Shown in pieces: positions 14,654 through 25,900 of a DNA stretch of 64,000 nt. The DNA comes from Setoptus koraiensis (taxonomy: Eukaryota > Arthropoda): positions 9,300,001-9,364,000 of the forward strand of contig CM106586.1 in the NCBI GenBank assembly GCA_048013815.1. Direction: 5' to 3'. The translations under genes were made by a program, and so were the position numbers. How positions within the stretch are numbered: position 1 is the first letter of the stretch; each line of letters starts with the position of its first letter. Below the pieces are notes generated by a model. It had not been told where the DNA came from. It did not search any database and worked only from the letters and a program-made list of their open reading frames with translations.

Positions 14654-16846
14654 ATGGACAACATACAGCAAACTATATTGTCGAAATTTAGCATCCAAGC
14701 GCCCATCAGGCTACGGGACCTAATTAGACAGATCAGGGCAGCCAGGACGGCCGCCGATGAGAGGGCCGTCGTCCACAAGGAATGCGCCTACATTCGAACA
14801 ACATTCCGCCAAGAAGACAATTTATGGAGGTGCAGAAATGTTGCAAAGTTATTATATATTCATATGCTCGGTTACCCAGCTCATTTTGGTCAGCTAGAAT
14901 GCCTAAAACTGATTGCTTCGCCTCGGTACACGGATAAAAGAATTGGCTATCTAGGTGCAATGTTGTTACTGGATGAGCGACAGGATGTTCATTTGTTAAT
15001 TACTAATTCCCTCAAGAATGATCTCAACAATTCCGAACAATTCGTCGTAGGATTAGCTCTTTGCGCACTCGGAGCAATATGTTCGCCTGAAATGAGCAGA
15101 GACCTAGCTGGAGAAGTAGAACGCCTCATGAAATCATCCGCACCTTATATTAAAAAGAAAGCCATCTTGTGCGCCGCAAGAATGATCAGAAAAGAGCCTG
15201 AATTAATGGAGATGTTTATTCCAGCCACTCGGACATTGTTAAATGAGAGGAATCATGGCGTTCTTATTGCTAGCATTGTTCTTATAACTGAAATGAGCGA
15301 AAAAAGTCTAGATACTTTGAGTTACATGAAAAAATCCATCCCTACCCTCGTCAAACTAATGAAAAATCTTATAATGTCTGGCTACTCGCCTGATCATGAT
15401 GTCTGCGGTATTAGTGATCCATTCCTTCAAGTTAAAATACTTAGATTGCTCAGAATATTTGGTCATAACGACACCGAGGGAAGTGAAGCAATGACCGATG
15501 TTCTTGCTCAAGTGGCAACCAACACGGAAAGCAGCAAAAATGTAGGCAATGCAATTTTATATGAAACCGTCCTAACTATTATGGAAATCAAATCAGAAAG
15601 TGGCCTCAGGGTTTTAGCAATCAATATTCTTGGAAGATTTTTACTTAATATGGATAAAAACATACGTTATGTCGCATTGGAAACTTTGTTAAAAACTGCC
15701 CAAACAGAATACAATGCTGTTCAACGTCACAGAAGGACAATTAATGAATGTTTGAAGGATATGGATACATCCATTCAGAAAAAAGCGATGGAGTTGTGCT
15801 TTTTATTAATTAATTCTTATAACTACAAAACTATGACGAAAGATTTGATATGTTTTCTAAGTCGTGCCGATTCGGAGCTCAAGGAGATATGCGCATCGAA
15901 TCTCTGTATTTGTGCGGAGAAATTTGCCCCAAATACCAAAGTTAGGATCGACACCATGATCAAGGTATTAACTACTGCCGGCAATTATGTGAGGGATGAT
16001 GTCGTTGGGACCCTTTGTCAGCTCATATCGGATTCTTCCACGTTGCATGCATATTGTGTACAACACTTATGGCGACAATTGAAGGGCGATTTGGATACAA
16101 TGCAACCTTTAGTCCAAGTAGCTATGTGGTGCCTAGGAGAGTATGGTGATCTTATAAATGAAGATGTATCCTCTATTGAAAATTCATCTGCAAGCCAAAC
16201 TTGCACTCTTGGCTCTGATGACGTTAGCCCTGTGAGTGATACAGTTTTAACTGACAAATTCGCAGCGTTGGATGAAGAGCTGAAAGACGAAATACCAGAT
16301 ATGATCGGGATTGATGTTGTTCCCATTACTAAGATATCACAGAGAGAACATATAAATGAAGAGGATATTATTGAGAAATGTCGTTCTGTTTTAACCCATC
16401 CACTTGTCACCATATCAACTAGAGAATATACATTATGTGCCTTATTTAAGTTGAGCGTTCGTTATCCGAACCAATCGGCCGAAGTGAAACGACTCACCGA
16501 TGGCTTCACAACAAATCTAAGTATTGAATTACAACAGAGATCTATTGAGTTTTCATCCATATTTTCACGTCACGAAGATCTTATGCCGGCAGTATTTGAG
16601 CGCATGCCTCCAATGGAAAAACCGAATAACAATAACTCGGAAAAACAACAACAGATACCTGATGATAGTCCAGCTTTATTAGATGAAAATCTAACGGATT
16701 CGCAATCTATTCTAGCAGATAGTGGCGCCGGTGAAGAGTTGCTGGCGGCTTTCAGTAGCGTCACGCCATCGGCTACAATAGTAAACAACAATGGACCAGA
16801 TCAATTGCAAACCCTCAAGGATCTGGATGAACTGATCAAATGGTGA
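14654..16846 (+). CDS. AP-1 complex gamma-adaptin, ear-less, intronless
   Basis: 730 residues in one exon. Gamma-adaptin is the large AP-1 subunit that, with beta1, sigma1 and mu1, builds clathrin coats at the trans-Golgi and endosomes. The trunk is intact: [68 protein letters not shown] and later [19 protein letters not shown] and [19 protein letters not shown], ending near [10 protein letters not shown] at about residue 650. An acidic insert (about residues 510-570) interrupts the C-terminal trunk relative to vertebrate AP1G1. After MEKP only about 75 hinge-like residues follow, then a stop; the roughly 120-residue gamma-ear is missing. AATAAA (16856-16861) and an oppositely oriented gene 19 bases after the stop leave little room for an ear exon. 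The ATG is the first in frame. Confidence 0.95.
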   Translation: MDNIQQTILSKFSIQAPIRLRDLIRQIRAARTAADERAVVHKECAYIRTTFRQEDNLWRCRNVAKLLYIHMLGYPAHFGQLECLKLIASPRYTDKRIGYLGAMLLLDERQDVHLLITNSLKNDLNNSEQFVVGLALCALGAICSPEMSRDLAGEVERLMKSSAPYIKKKAILCAARMIRKEPELMEMFIPATRTLLNERNHGVLIASIVLITEMSEKSLDTLSYMKKSIPTLVKLMKNLIMSGYSPDHDVCGISDPFLQVKILRLLRIFGHNDTEGSEAMTDVLAQVATNTESSKNVGNAILYETVLTIMEIKSESGLRVLAINILGRFLLNMDKNIRYVALETLLKTAQTEYNAVQRHRRTINECLKDMDTSIQKKAMELCFLLINSYNYKTMTKDLICFLSRADSELKEICASNLCICAEKFAPNTKVRIDTMIKVLTTAGNYVRDDVVGTLCQLISDSSTLHAYCVQHLWRQLKGDLDTMQPLVQVAMWCLGEYGDLINEDVSSIENSSASQTCTLGSDDVSPVSDTVLTDKFAALDEELKDEIPDMIGIDVVPITKISQREHINEEDIIEKCRSVLTHPLVTISTREYTLCALFKLSVRYPNQSAEVKRLTDGFTTNLSIELQQRSIEFSSIFSRHEDLMPAVFERMPPMEKPNNNNSEKQQQIPDDSPALLDENLTDSQSILADSGAGEELLAAFSSVTPSATIVNNNGPDQLQTLKDLDELIKW

Positions 16847-16855
16847 AATATTGAA

Positions 16856-16861
16856 AATAAA
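16856..16861 (+). promoter_or_regulatory. Polyadenylation signal (AATAAA) of AP-1 gamma
   Basis: Lies 9 bases after the AP-1 gamma stop and supports termination without an ear exon. Confidence 0.6.
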
Positions 16862-16865
16862 CAAT

Positions 16866-17072
16866 CTATTTATCAAATCTGTCTAGTTTGTCTCTCTCCT
16901 CCGGTATGGCGCTCAAGATTGGCCGCTTTAGCTCGGCCAAATATGCCTCCGGGATGTTTCGATACTTCTCGATTGAAGTTATGCCGTTTGTGGCTAGCAT
17001 GTAGCCTCCCAAGGCGGTGATCCCTAACAAATAAGCGGCTCCAATGAGCGGGCCTTTAGACTTGATCGACAT
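16866..17072 (-). CDS. Small single-pass membrane protein, unidentified
   Basis: 68 residues from ATG 17072, single exon. MSIKSKGP is followed by one hydrophobic segment (about residues 9-27: LIGAAYLLGITALGGYMLA) and a charged, proline-containing tail with EKYRNIPEAYLAELKRP and IPEERDKLDRF. The layout (short basic N-terminus, one helix, charged amphipathic tail) is that of small inner-mitochondrial-membrane assembly or accessory subunits, but I do not recognise the family and assign no function. The reading frame is supported by its position: tail to tail with AP-1 gamma (19 bases between stops), with an upstream region homologous to the RpS10 promoter. It is probably a real gene. Confidence 0.65.
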   Translation of the reverse strand: MSIKSKGPLIGAAYLLGITALGGYMLATNGITSIEKYRNIPEAYLAELKRPILSAIPEERDKLDRFDK

Positions 17073-17300
17073 TTTTAATGGTGTTGGTGTTATTAAAAAA
17101 TAATATTACTCAAAAGAGCGTTTATCCTAGGTTGGTCGTCTAATATTGTGTCAGGATATTGGTCCTTGATTGGAAATTCTAAATGATGATAAACTGAAGA
17201 CTGTTGAACATTAAATGGTGGGGCGGTTGCTCGCAACACTCATTTAAGTGATCGTTGTTTTTGCGGCGCCAGATTCGAACTGACGAAAGATGAGAGTTTC
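17073..17300 (-). promoter_or_regulatory. Second copy of the RpS10/AP-1 gamma promoter blocks
   Basis: Upstream of the 68-residue gene, 17117-17155 is about 85% identical to 14139-14177. TTCTAAATGATGAT (near 17177) and GCGGTTGCTCGCAACAC (near 17223) follow in the same order. The 34-base block 17256-17289 is identical to 14367-14400. The order and orientation relative to the minus-strand gene match RpS10. Confidence 0.75.
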
Positions 17301-17403
17301 TTGTTTGTTGTTACGTTTTGTCACAATAGTCTCTACACACAGTTCGTAGAGTATATCTAGGTAGGTTTAGCGAATTCTGATTACGTAGGTTGATGTCATC
17401 TTC

Positions 17404-17472
17404 TCAGAATAGATAGACCAGTGATAAAATTATTGTTAAATTAAAATTTTATCACTGGTCTATCTATTCTGA
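17404..17472. repeat. Perfect 28-bp inverted repeat (hairpin 1)
   Basis: Arms 17404-17431 and 17445-17472 are exact reverse complements with a 13-nt loop. The arm starts TCAGAATAGATAGACCAGTG. It could be a hairpin RNA, a fold-back element or a cruciform; no family is recognised. Confidence 0.9.
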
Positions 17473-17474
17473 AA

Positions 17475-17556
17475 AGATACACAAGAAAAGAATTGAAAGA
17501 GCTTATCACAAGGATATCACAAAAATAAGTTCTTTCAATTCCTTTCTTGTGTATCT
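17475..17556. repeat. 32-bp inverted repeat (hairpin 2)
   Basis: Arms 17475-17506 and 17525-17556 pair with one A-C mismatch and one G-U wobble, with an 18-nt loop. It begins two bases after hairpin 1. The size and imperfect pairing resemble a microRNA precursor, but I recognise no mature sequence. Confidence 0.85.
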
Positions 17557-18277
17557 GATGTATTAATATCTTTTGCGGTAAAAAGCTGAATGACTAGTGA
17601 ATTCCGCGTTTGATTGGAACGGTATTTTGAGTGGATTCTAGCCTAATTTTTGATGTTTACTTTTCAAGTTTCACTTGTTTAACTCAACGCGACTGATTCA
17701 GTACCAGTCCTATTTATATCAAGCTTGCTGACGCGTGATTCATTGCCGCAGGAAGTTTTTAAAAAGACGCCCCTGTATTTCGCAACAAGATACAATAGCA
17801 CTTTGGTAGATCCGAGCTTAATCGTCAGGAGGCTTACCTTATGAGTTTAATTCGGAATAACTGAATCAAAACCGCCACAAGTAGAGATGTTTACCCTTTT
17901 TCTCTATTGAAACATCGGTATATCTCCAAGACTGGCTGTACCCCTGTAAGAGAGATCCTCGAATCTATAATCGCCCCAGTATTGAGTAATTGATGCACCA
18001 GCTATTGCGAGACTTAGAATAAACTTAGTTAGTAATTCAACAAAGATTGTTTATTTGTTTCACTTGATATATACAAGGCAAAAAGGTAGTGATTACACAA
18101 TATACAAGATATAAATATTGCATTGTATTGTTGGAATAGTTGAAGTTGCGTAAGTAAATTGCGTAAGATTTCTAGTGTCTATGTTGATTGTTTGTTTGTG
18201 ATTTGTTTGTTTGTCTGTGTTACTGAAAACCTGATTAGTTGGTTGTGTCAAGCTTCTCACTATTGTTAATTTAATCA
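17557..18277. other. Intergenic region upstream of the cadherin 3' end
   Basis: No coding region is recognised. It contains the presumed cadherin 3' untranslated region next to 18278; on the minus strand an AATAAA lies near 18050 (plus-strand TTTATT). Confidence 0.5.
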
Positions 18278-18970
18278 TCAATGTAGCATCCTCGTTTGTC
18301 TGTCATCATCTATGTCCTCTTCGTCGCTCCTTTCCTCGCTATCATGATCGTCATTGTGATGATGCAAATGATGATGATGAGGGTGAATGTTGTTCGACTG
18401 TTGTTGTTGTTGTTGACTCGCTCTGAGATGATTGTTTGTTTGACTTCTCTCAGACGACCAACTTGTGCCACTATAAACCGATCTCTCGGACATGTGATCA
18501 GCGGCCTGGTGATGCTGATGATGATGATTGTGATTATCCTCTTCGCTGTCGGTTTCTTCATCGTCCGAGCGACCATTGTTGGCGTCTAATAGGTGAGGGG
18601 GCCTGTGATGATGTTGTGCAGCCAAATGGGCAGCAGGTATAATCCTTTTTGAGCTAGGTACGCCGCCCATGGCCGACGCAACAATCACCTGTGATGAATT
18701 TTGGTTTAGCAGATTGTTGACGTCTTGCTGACCAGCAGAACTGTTTACGTTGTGTTGCTGTTGAACCGTTATATGATTGGCGTGTGGAATGACAAGATTG
18801 GCTTTGGCGACACCCGCGGGCCCTGAATTGGTCAAATTGACCTGACTGAGATTTCTGGCCAATGTCAGTGGCGGTTGTTGCATGAGCATGGCATCGTGAG
18901 CTAGTTGCTGTTGTCGGTTTCTGGCTGTGTGTTGTTGATTCTGATCGAATCCATTGTGATTCTTGTTACT

Positions 18971-19006
<36 letters not shown>

Positions 19007-19954
19007 GCTGTTGGTATGATTGCCGGAGCCAGAGGATCGCTTGTACGATATCAAACTATCCACGTACTCGCTACTGTTTGCTCCGTCACCTGTTGAATAG
19101 GTGGAATTTGAGTGGTGACCGTTGGTCATTTGGCTCACTATGGCCAGGTCGCGACCGCTCATGTAGGCGTTTGGGTTGGCGCCCATGAGGGCGCCCTGTT
19201 GTCCCTTTTGATGGTTGGTCATAAGGGGATTCTTGAGGCTGTACAGGCGCTGTTGCTGTTCCCACAGTGACTGTTGGCCCGTTGAGGCATTAGATTTGTT
19301 TGCTTTACAAGTGGAACACAACAATAGTATGGCCAATATAGAGCCCACGAATATAACGGAACTTAGCGCTATTATGGCAATCTCTGTAGCGCCCATTTGG
19401 CTTATCTTTTCTTGTACAGTGACGCCCTGAATGCGACGTATCTTGAACTGATGCAAATGAGACAATATAGTCTGAGATGATTGTCTGAACACATTGAGTA
19501 GGGTCTCTGTGTCAACAATGTTATTTAGGGACGGATTAACCGCATACAGGAACATATCCGTGCTGAATGGTTCTGGACTTTCGCCCTCCATGTGCGGCTC
19601 TAATTTGGCCATTTTAACCTCAAATCCTGTTACGTTGCTAAGATAATTGATGACATCAGCTGAGCGTTTTTCCATCACAATAGGCTCGGTGTCTGTCACC
19701 ATGAGCACCATTTTAGTCTCTGGCAGCACATACACAAATATGGGCGTAGAGGCCGAGTTTCCGTTTTCGGCGCCGTCGCGATCCGTTGCCTTGACATCGA
19801 AATTGTACAGGCGTCCGTTGTCCAGGGCAAAGTTGACCATTGATCTCACTATGCCCGTGCTGGGATCTATGTAGAATTTGCTGGAGGCGTCGTCGCCGCG
19901 CGAAACAATCTCGTACTTGATGAGAGCGTTCAGGCCAATGTCCTGGTCCTTGGC
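18278..19954 (-). CDS. Terminal cadherin exon: last EC, MAD, membrane helix, tail
   Basis: 559 codons including the stop. It starts AKDQDIGLNALIKYEI (last EC) and continues into a membrane-adjacent ferredoxin-like domain as in PCDH15 (EKRSADVINYLSNVTG, then TDMFLYAVNPSLNNIVDTET). It then has IRRIQGVTVQEKISQMG, a helix (TEIAIIALSSVIFVGSILAILLL), CSTCK and a tail of about 340 residues. The tail holds poly-Asn (NNNN.. after HTNS), His/Gln runs and an acidic stretch near the end (DDHDSEERSDEEDIDDD), ending QTRMLH. I see no catenin-binding motif and no clear PDZ ligand at the C-terminus. Confidence 0.9.
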
Positions 19955-22900
19955 CTGGCGATGGTGCGGCGATATTGGATTGGCGGTTATGTTGGGTTTG
20001 TTGGTTGGATAAATGCGGCAAACAATTACAGTTAGTAACAATGTTTCATGACAATGTCAGACAATGCAATCATATATCAATGGGCTGCTTACCGTAACGC
20101 GAGCGATCTCGTAGCCGAATGAGGCCTCGAGCGGTATCGCGGACACTATGGGCTTGTTTTTGTTTGTGAACACTGGCGCGCAATCGTTCTCGTCCTCGAC
20201 ATTGATGGACACAAACGTCTCGTCGTAGGCCAAATGGTAGCTTTGCAGCGACGTGACATTGTGCGCCATTGTCTGATGATGGTACCGGAAGTTAGCGGGT
20301 AGCTCGTGGCCGACGCTGCCTATTGAGGGCTGCGTCGAGGTGAGCGTCGAAGCCGACCAACGGCCATTGATGTCTCGCTTCTGGCGAGCGCCATTCAAAT
20401 TGCCCGTTTCGGCCTTGATCTTGACAGTGTAACTGTCTCGTCGTTCTCTGTCTAGACTCTTCACCACGGACAAGCGGCCGGTGTCTGGCTCAATTCGGAA
20501 CAGGCCTGTTATGCGTGATGATAGGATGAAATAGTTTGTCAGTACACTATGATGGTTTGTTAGCACGCAATGATAGTTTCTTAATGGCGCGTCGAGCGAA
20601 TCACAAAAGTAAATCCGTTCGCTAGTGGGTGCCAATCAACACCAATTTGCCTAGCTCATCAACTTACCCCTGTGATCGGTGCCCACAATGGAATATTGCA
20701 CGGGCTGATGAATCATTTCGTCGGTGGAGTTAAGATCGATGAGAACTAAGGGGGCCAGTTGATTCTCGAGCACGTTGACCTCGTAGACGCGCTGCGAGAA
20801 CAGTCGCACTCCCTGTCCAGTGCCCACCAAAATGTTTATCTGTTTATCGTTTGATTGCGTAATTATCAATGGTCAGATCGATTTTCGGATGATTGATTAA
20901 CATTGAGAACAGATTGATTGTCGGTTAGCTGTTTGTCACATCATCGGCACAGTCATACTAATTGATTATTGCGACAACTCACCTCTGCCGTGTCAAACTT
21001 GGGCGGGTCGCTCTCGTCTTGGGCCCTCACAAGCAGCCTGTAATGGTTCCTCTGGACACTGTCCAACGGTTGGGCCAGTTTTATGTGGCCGCTGTTTGGC
21101 TCAATGGTGAACGTCTCAGTGGAATCGGATCCCGGCGCGCCTGCAGCACGTTATGCGACACGATTAGTTAGACCATTAGTTAGTTGAGTTGAGTGAGTGC
21201 GAGATTTTCGCCACACTATCATGTATCTATTATGTTACCCATCTATTAATATAAATATTATGCTAATTGATCAATTAATCAACTAATCAATTGATTGATT
21301 GATTGATTGGTACTCACCGGACCAGGAATATTTGAAGGCGCCCTTGCCGGCGTTGAGCACGAATATTGTGTCGCCCAACTTGGCATTTTCTGCCACCTCA
21401 AGCGTGTACACTGCCTTGGCAAAATTTGGCACCGCGTCGTTCATGTCGGCCACCGTGATCCACAGTTTGGCCATAGAGCTCAAGCTTGGAGTTCCGCGAT
21501 CATAGGCGATGATGGTGATATTGTAAAAGTTTTTCTGTTCATAGTCGAGACTGGCCAGAGTCCACACGGTTCCGTCTGCGTGCGAGATGCGTTAACAATT
21601 TAAGCGAGATTCAAAGAGTTGAAATTAGTACTACAGTCCGTAGTATTCAGCTTACGAGTAGCTGAGCTGATGACAAGCGAATCTGGTAACAATCGTAATC
21701 ATATGCTACCAGTCATGTATTTAATCAATTGCCTAATTAATGAATTGACCGGCACCAACGACAGAGCAGCAACAACTGCCGAAATTGCGCCAACGTCGAG
21801 GCTAAATGGAAAAAACTTTTAAACAGTGTGTCGAACACAGGGACCAACTGTTTAAAAGTTGAACTGTTTGGGTTGGCACAGAGGCCCAGAAAACATTGGC
21901 CACGTTTGAACAATGCCAATGCGTAATACAATGCGTTTTTCCCAAGTGCAATTACCCAAAAGTGGGCCACTTTTCGGTGCCCAATTTGCAATTTACTGGC
22001 CCCAATCAATTTACTGCCCCCAATCAATTTACTGCCCCCAATCAATCGACATTGTGACTTTGTAGCCAGTAACAAAGTAAATAACAAAGCAGTTGCTTTG
22101 GTTTGGCGCTTACCTTTGCCGTCGATGTAGAACTTGCCGTCGTGACCGTCGCCTAATTTATAAAACACTTGACCGTTTTCGCCCGAATCCGGGTCAAATG
22201 CTGCTATCTGGGTTACCTACAAGTGAAATGAGATCAGTAGTGAGAGTGAATTTGAGTTAGTTGGTCAATAGAGCACTAAAACCAGGTCATCGTCCGCAAG
22301 CAGTAAAAGTGACATGCGTAGTTGCGCAACATGGTCGTGTCTTGTCTTGTCTTGTTGTTGTTGCTGTTGCTGTTGTTTGTATCTCTTGAGAAGAAGACGC
22401 ACACACACACAACTGCAACGATATGGATACCTCCCACTCCTTGTTGTTTGTCTCCCTCTCTCTCTCTCCCTGGCGAGCCAGATTGTCTGGCCCAGATATC
22501 GCCATTTATCTCGCTCTCCCTCTCTCTCCCGCCGTCAAGTGAATTGTCTCGCTCGCCAGTCGCCAGCGGAGACAATTCACTCGCAGTTGGCCAAGACAAA
22601 CAATGTTTGTCGGCCGACATGCTTCTTTTCTGGCACCACTGACTTGCAAATAATTGTGAGCCTGTTGTCGTGGCCAATAATAGCATGATTCCCCGATGAT
22701 TCACGTCATCAGTTGCGTCGTTCAGTCTAGTCGCTCGGTATACTCAGTATCTATTAGCCAGTAGCTTAACTTGGTTATTTTTGCAACAAATTGTCACACC
22801 TCAGATATGTCGTCTATTGCGTAATATTACGCAATAGTAATATAGTATTCACGCAATAGTAATATAGTAATATAGTATTCACGCAATAGTAATATAGTAT

Positions 22901-25900
22901 CCACGCATGAATAGTACTCCATTGAATAGTCAGAGCCTGACACTATTCACAGTGTCAGTTGAGCGGCTGGCAACAACAATGGCAAACAACAACTTGCTGC
23001 AACTCGCTCTACTTTATCCACTGCATCTTTCCACCGCTACACGGCGCTGCTCAGGCGCTACCCACAGCTACCCGCGCGGCCACACAATTCCAGGGTAGTA
23101 TCGGGGTAGCGCCATATGCACCTCACATTCACCCAATTGAGATTGTCGGACACCTCATTACCAACTGACAAAGCGTAACACCATAACATACTGCACTATG
23201 AACTGGCAAGCTAACAAGCAAGCTTTGTGCCCAACATCACTACCCGACGCATGACCGGACAAATACCCATGTGTGCGGTTTGTCCAGTGTGCTTGTGGGT
23301 ATTTGCTTGCAGATACAAGCAGACACTGGGGCACACACACCGCAAAAGGGGCCGATGACCTAGTTCGCATGCTTCAACAATGGTGTCAGCAGGCACGTGG
23401 TGCACGTGACGCGCACAATGTTAGTGCGCTAGTAGGTCATTGTTGCGTTTGCTCCCATTTGCTCGCTTGCACATATATCACCATTACGGCACAGCACAGG
23501 TCACGCCTCATTGAAGGCGCACCTCTGTTCCACTCAAATCGGCATATAGATATTTGTGTATAGAGATATCCGGCGCGTTGGGGGCCTCATTGCTGTGCCA
23601 GACGCGCTGCCGTGTGCCGCACAGGGGCCCGATTGTTGGGTGCTGGCAGCGGCTGCGCCAAACAATTGGGTAATGGAACCAGGTTAGGGGGTGACACACA
23701 AACTGGCTCAAACTGGCTCAAACTGGCGCAAACCGGCGCCAACTGTCTCGCACGGCGACCTTGGCGCGGCCCCGTTGTCGCCACTGACGCGTCTCTTCAC
23801 GCTGATCTGATTATCTCGTCGCACTGGCGCCACCATCGGCGCCATCGTCGGGCCGCATCGGGCCGCATCGGCGGGCCGCGTGGGCGCCCTCGTCGGGCCG
23901 CATTGAGTGTCTTACCTTGTGTCCGGGGTCCAGGTTCTCGGGCACCAGCGCCAGGTACGGGTCCGTGTAGAAGCGCGGCGCCTCGTCGTTGATGTCCTTC
24001 ACTTTGACCACCACCTCGCAGGTCGAGTTGAGCGCGGGCTCGCCCAAATCGAGGGCCATCACCTTGAACAGGTAGGTGTCGCGTTGTTCGCGGTCGATGA
24101 AGCCGCGGGCAAACAGTTCGCCCGTGTGCACGTCGATCGAAATGGGAAACTGGCCGGCTTGCAATTGGTTTTGCTGCTGCTGCTGCTGCGGATGGTGCAA
24201 CGCGGGCAACATTTGCGGGCCCGTGGGCGGGTCGTACTGCGGATCGGTGACGAGCAAATACTCGACTAGGCCGTTCTTGCCGATGTCCTCGTCGCGCGCC
24301 TTCAGCGAACCCAGCTTGAGCGCCCCCTTGCTGTAGTTGCCCTCAATCACGACGAAATTGTAAGCGTTCTTCTCGAATGTGGGCCGGTGATCGTTGACGT
24401 CCACAACGGTCACGTTCACCTGGGTCTGGGCGCTCAGGCCGCCGCCGTCGATGGCGCTAACGTTGATGTTGTACACGGTGGCCGGCACGAGCTGACCAAC
24501 GACAAACATTTCGCCCGTGAGCGCGTCAATGCGGATGTCGTTGGACCCGTTGCCCGACGTTATGGAATAGTGAATGTCGCTGTTGGGCCCGGGCTCGTCC
24601 ATGTCGCGCGCCTTCACCTGTACAACTTTGCTGCCGGCGCGCGCCGTCTCGGGTATCAGCACAAACAGCGGGCCGGTCTCGAAGACGGGCGGATTGTCGT
24701 TTTCGTCTTCGATCTTAATGGTGAGCGACGTCCTCGACGACAGATTTCCGTTGTCTATGGCGGTGACGTCGAGCTTGTACTCCGAGCGCAGCTCCCGGTC
24801 GAGCACTTGCGACGCCTCGTTGGGCGTGTATATGACCGTGCCCGAGTTGAGCACAGTGAACCGGTCCGAACCGGGACCGCTCAGCAGATAGTGAACGCGC
24901 GAATTGTTGCGCGTGTCCCGATCCACCGCCTCTATGCTGCCCGGCGTCACAAATACCTGGGTACCGGGCGGCGAGTTCTCCCTGATGCTGCCGTGATACA
25001 CGTGATGAAAGGCGGGTATTTCGTCGTTTTCGTCCAGTACGTCCACTATCACTTCGGCCACGGTCAGTTTGCTGGTGGCGCGCTTCTCCTCTAGCATGAC
25101 CGTGAACGCGTATTGGGCCCGCTGTTCGCGATCTAAGCCGCGCAACGTGAACAATTCCCCGTTTTGGTTGATCCTAAATAGTGAGCGCATCTCGCTGTTG
25201 ACAATCTGATACCTTATTTGGGCATTTACCCGCAATTTGCGCGGCTTCAGGTCCACCTGACCGACCAGCGCGTCCGCCTGGTTTTCCATGACGCTAAACT
25301 TGTAATGGTTTGTGGCCTCGCTGGAGCGGGCGCTCACGTCGCGCGGGTCCTCCACCTCGTTGATGAATATGCGCAGCGTGGTGGTGGTGCGCCACAATCC
25401 GTCAAAGGCCTCCACTTGCAACAGGTACTGCTGCTGCTCGCTTATGTCCAGTTGGCGCGAAACATTGACCACGCCCGTGACCGGATCCAGCACGAACGGG
25501 ATGGACGACGCGGACTTACCCGGCGCGCCCGTCGACGGCCCGGCGCTAGCGAGCGCCTGCAGGGGCGCCGATTCCTCGCCCGATGCCACGGCGGCCGCGT
25601 GCCTTCGCCTGCGCACCAGCCGGCCGTGCATCGGGTGACCGTACATGTTGTTGCCGCCCGTCAGTTGGCCCGGGCGCATCTGGCGCGGCTTGAACGGCTG
25701 TCGCACGGCCACGTTGGTGTTGTCCGAGGGCCGGTGCGGTCCGGGCGGCGGCGCCATGGCCACCGCGGCGGGCGCCGACGGGGCCGCCTGCTGGTGCGCC
25801 TGATGTTGCGTCATCTGCGGCGCCACGGGCCTCGCGGGCTGTATGGCGGCGGGCTGTATGGCGGCGGGCTGCATGGCGGCGGGCGGTGGCGGCGCCGGCG

